From Bacteroidales bacterium (lineage in GTDB: Bacteria; Bacteroidota; Bacteroidia; Bacteroidales; UBA10428): DNA of 7,642 nucleotides. Positions within the stretch are counted from its first letter, which is position 1, and every line of letters begins with the position of its first letter. Made by a program: the position numbers and the translations under genes. Positions 5,958-7,642 of this stretch are shown here, one piece after another. The stretch covers positions 1 to 7,642 of the forward strand of contig JAFGVG010000142.1 of assembly GCA_016938095.1 (NCBI GenBank). Direction: 5' to 3'. The notes beneath the pieces were generated by a model. The model worked only from the letters and a program-made list of their open reading frames with translations. It was not told the origin of the DNA and did no database searches.

Positions 5958-6959
5958 ATGCCATTCAATCTTCGTAACCGTAGCTTTCTGAAACTGCTGG
6001 ATTTTACGCCTGCTGAAATCAGATTTTTGCTTGATCTGTCATTTGAGTTAAAAAAGGCCAAGTACTCCGGAACAGAGCAACCCAGGCTGCAAGGTAAAAA
6101 CATAGCGCTTATTTTTGAAAAGACGTCCACCCGAACAAGGTGCGCATTTGAAGTGGCTGCTCATGATCAGGGGGCACATGTAACCTACCTCGATCCGGTA
6201 AGTTCCCAGATTGGCCATAAAGAATCGGTAAAAGATACGGCAAGGGTATTGGGGCGTATGTTCGACGGTATCGAATACCGTGGATACGGTCAGCAGGTAG
6301 TGGAAGATCTGGCCACCTATTCGGGTGTTCCGGTTTGGAACGGACTTACCAACGAGTTTCATCCAACCCAGGTACTGGCCGACCTGATGACCATGATCGA
6401 GCACAGCGATAAGCCTTTGCATCAAATGTCGTTTTGTTACCTGGGTGATGCCCGCAACAATATGGGCAATTCATTGATGATAGGTTGTGCAAAAATGGGT
6501 ATCGATTTCAGGGCTGCCGCTCCCAAAGCCTGTCAACCAGCCGATGAACTGGCGAATACCTGCAGGGAAATAGCCAAATACACAGGAGCCAGCATTACCA
6601 TAACTGACAACATCGAAAAAGCCGTTAAGGGTGCCGACTTTCTTTACACGGATGTGTGGGTTTCAATGGGTGAGCCGGCATCGGTATGGGCCGAAAGGGT
6701 AAAACTGTTACAACCTTACCAGGTTAACCGCAAGGTGCTGGATCTTACCGGAAATCCTAAGGTGAAGTTTCTGCACTGTCTGCCGGCATTTCACGATAGG
6801 CAGACAAAAGTGGGGGAGGATATTTTCAAGCAGTTTGGTATTGAATCAATGGAGGTGACCGACGATGTTTTTGAATCTCCTGCCTCCATTGTCTTCGATC
6901 AGGCCGAAAATCGTGTACATACCATTAAGGCAGTAATGGTTGCCACCCTGGGTGCATAA
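5958..6959 (+). CDS. argF: Ornithine carbamoyltransferase (ArgI/ArcB type)
   Basis: This complete 333-residue cytoplasmic enzyme transfers the carbamoyl group of carbamoyl phosphate to ornithine, making citrulline, or runs in reverse in the arginine deiminase pathway. All key motifs are present: carbamoyl-phosphate-binding STRTR at 57-61, Arg108 in the YRGYG segment, HPTQ at 135-138, ornithine-binding Asp232 and the SMG loop at 236-238, catalytic HCLP at 273-276 with Cys274, and Arg319. The length equals the roughly 334 residues of E. coli ArgI, and similarity to it runs through the whole chain (for example RVLGRM, VPVWNGLTNEFHPTQ and VFDQAENR). The SMG loop points to ornithine rather than the acetyl- or succinyl-ornithine used by the variant transcarbamylases of Xanthomonas and Bacteroides. 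The family holds both biosynthetic ArgF/ArgI and catabolic ArcB; no other arg or arc gene is visible, so the direction is undecided and the symbol could equally be arcB. The ATG has an A/T-rich leader and no Shine-Dalgarno. Confidence 0.97.
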   Translation: MPFNLRNRSFLKLLDFTPAEIRFLLDLSFELKKAKYSGTEQPRLQGKNIALIFEKTSTRTRCAFEVAAHDQGAHVTYLDPVSSQIGHKESVKDTARVLGRMFDGIEYRGYGQQVVEDLATYSGVPVWNGLTNEFHPTQVLADLMTMIEHSDKPLHQMSFCYLGDARNNMGNSLMIGCAKMGIDFRAAAPKACQPADELANTCREIAKYTGASITITDNIEKAVKGADFLYTDVWVSMGEPASVWAERVKLLQPYQVNRKVLDLTGNPKVKFLHCLPAFHDRQTKVGEDIFKQFGIESMEVTDDVFESPASIVFDQAENRVHTIKAVMVATLGA

Positions 6960-6975
6960 CGTGTCATTTTCTTGC

Positions 6976-6983
6976 TACCTTTG
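6976..6983 (+). promoter_or_regulatory. Bacteroidetes -7 promoter box for the ArsB/NhaD-like permease gene
   Basis: TACCTTTG is a perfect TAnnTTTG match 17 bases after the carbamoyltransferase stop. It would start a transcript near 6988-6991 with a leader of about 30 bases before the ATG at 7020. This suggests that the permease gene has its own promoter although it lies only 60 bases downstream of the preceding gene. No strong -33 element is visible. Confidence 0.5.
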
Positions 6984-7019
6984 CTCCCCATATTAAAACC
7001 TTATTATTTCCCGGCACAT

Positions 7020-7642
7020 ATGAGATATCTGAATTTGCTGAAGAAGTTCCGGATAACCGGAATCATGCTTTTTTTATTGATGATGGGCCAAACGCTTTTG
7101 GCTGCCGACGGAAAAATGCCGGCGGTGATGGGCATCCGCATTGAGTTTATCGTCTTTGCCATAACCCTTATTGGTGTGGCCATTTTTCACCACAAAACCA
7201 TGTATGTCGCGCTTACAGGGCTTGCCATAATTCTGGTGCTAAAATATGCCTTCACGGATTTTTCTTTCTGGGATCACCTGGCGGGTACAGCACATCACGA
7301 AGGAGAATGGAGAATATTGCTGAACCTGTTGGGTTTGTTGTTTGGTTTTGCCATTCTGGCGGAAATTTTCAAGGAGTCGAAGTTTCCCGATATATTGCCG
7401 CATTACCTGCCCGATGACTGGAAAGGTGGTTTTGTACTGCTGGTATTTATTTTTGTCCTCTCCTCATTTCTGGACAATATTGCTGCAGCCATGATTGGCG
7501 GTACCATTGCCATGGTTGTATTCAAAGGTAAGGTACATCTCGGATATCTGGCGGCAATAATTGCCGCAGCAAACGCCGGTGGCGCCGGAAGTGTGGTGGG
7601 TGACACCACCACCACCCTCATGTGGATTGACGGGGTAAGTCC
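7020..7642 (+). CDS. ArsB/NhaD superfamily permease (NhaD-like Na+/H+ antiporter or citrate-transporter type), 3'-truncated
   Basis: The ATG at 7020 opens a frame that stays open to the window end, giving 207 complete codons of what is probably a protein of 400-500 residues. Residues 1-29 resemble a signal peptide (basic LLKKFR, hydrophobic IMLFLLMMG, then QTLLAAD), as in some NhaD-type antiporters. Hydrophobic segments follow at about 42-57, 62-78, 98-115 and 137-167. The superfamily hallmarks are clear: SSFLDNIAAAMI at 148-159, and AANAGGAGSVVGDTTTTLMW at 183-202. The latter matches the NhaD pattern GGAWxPIGDVTTTMLW, but with GSVV in place of the W-x-P-I positions. Known relatives exchange sodium for protons or carry dicarboxylates or citrate in the inner membrane. 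NhaD-like seems closest, but the specific substrate cannot be fixed from half a protein. It probably has its own promoter (box at 6976-6983) and no Shine-Dalgarno. Confidence 0.85.
   Translation, partial: MRYLNLLKKFRITGIMLFLLMMGQTLLAADGKMPAVMGIRIEFIVFAITLIGVAIFHHKTMYVALTGLAIILVLKYAFTDFSFWDHLAGTAHHEGEWRILLNLLGLLFGFAILAEIFKESKFPDILPHYLPDDWKGGFVLLVFIFVLSSFLDNIAAAMIGGTIAMVVFKGKVHLGYLAAIIAAANAGGAGSVVGDTTTTLMWIDGVS

Noticed and set aside
6048..6425. Minus-strand open frame of 125 codons opposite the carbamoyltransferase gene
   Set aside because: It lies fully inside a gene with intact catalytic motifs, and its translation resembles no known protein.
7403..7621. Minus-strand open frame opposite the permease gene
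   Set aside because: The low-complexity Ala/Pro/Thr-rich translation results from reading the conserved GGAG...DTTTT segment backwards.
5958..7642. Carbamoyltransferase and permease as a single arginine/ornithine transport operon
   Set aside because: A perfect -7 box lies between them, the permease belongs to the ArsB/NhaD superfamily rather than the ArcD type, and nothing links it to arginine.

Overview
The window looks like chromosomal DNA of a Bacteroidetes (Bacteroidota) bacterium, probably from a Bacteroidales/Marinilabiliales-like lineage. I infer this from three things. Starts lack a Shine-Dalgarno sequence. Several intergenic regions carry perfect TAnnTTTG boxes, the -7 element of the Bacteroidetes primary sigma factor. 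The proteins include types typical of the phylum: a macroglobulin-like protein with a TonB-plug-like domain, a GLPGLI/DUF4412-like lipoprotein and a one-POTRA Omp85-like protein. I see no mobile element, CRISPR array, rRNA or tRNA.

Layout: (1) 1-1824, plus strand: the C-terminal 607 residues of a large secreted protein with macroglobulin/Ig-like, carboxypeptidase-regulatory-like and plug-like domains, truncated by the window edge. (2) 1861-2883, minus strand: a YbhN/UPF0104 (lysylphosphatidylglycerol synthase TM-type) membrane protein, convergent with (1). (3) 2884-2999: a short divergent promoter region. (4) 3000-4979, plus strand: an Omp85/BamA-like outer-membrane protein whose predicted promoter overlaps the longest possible reading frame, so the start was moved downstream. 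(5) 4983-5666, minus strand: a small lipoprotein that converges on (4) with only 3 bp between the stop codons. (6) 5667-5957: an AT-rich, gene-free divergent control region with palindromes and a hairpin. (7) 5958-6959, plus strand: a complete ornithine carbamoyltransferase of the E. coli ArgI / Pseudomonas ArcB type. (8) 7020 to the window end, plus strand: the N-terminal half of an ArsB/NhaD-superfamily permease with its own promoter box.

The genes do not form one obvious pathway. Four of the six encode, or probably encode, envelope proteins (surface macroglobulin-like protein, inner-membrane YbhN protein, outer-membrane barrel, lipoprotein). The carbamoyltransferase and the permease are metabolic or transport genes that appear to be transcribed separately. 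I found no convincing new multi-gene system. The most interesting non-coding signal is the 8-bp palindrome TTGATCAA, which I found three times, each time in a promoter region and not inside any gene, together with an 8-bp-stem hairpin at the predicted 5' end of the carbamoyltransferase mRNA.
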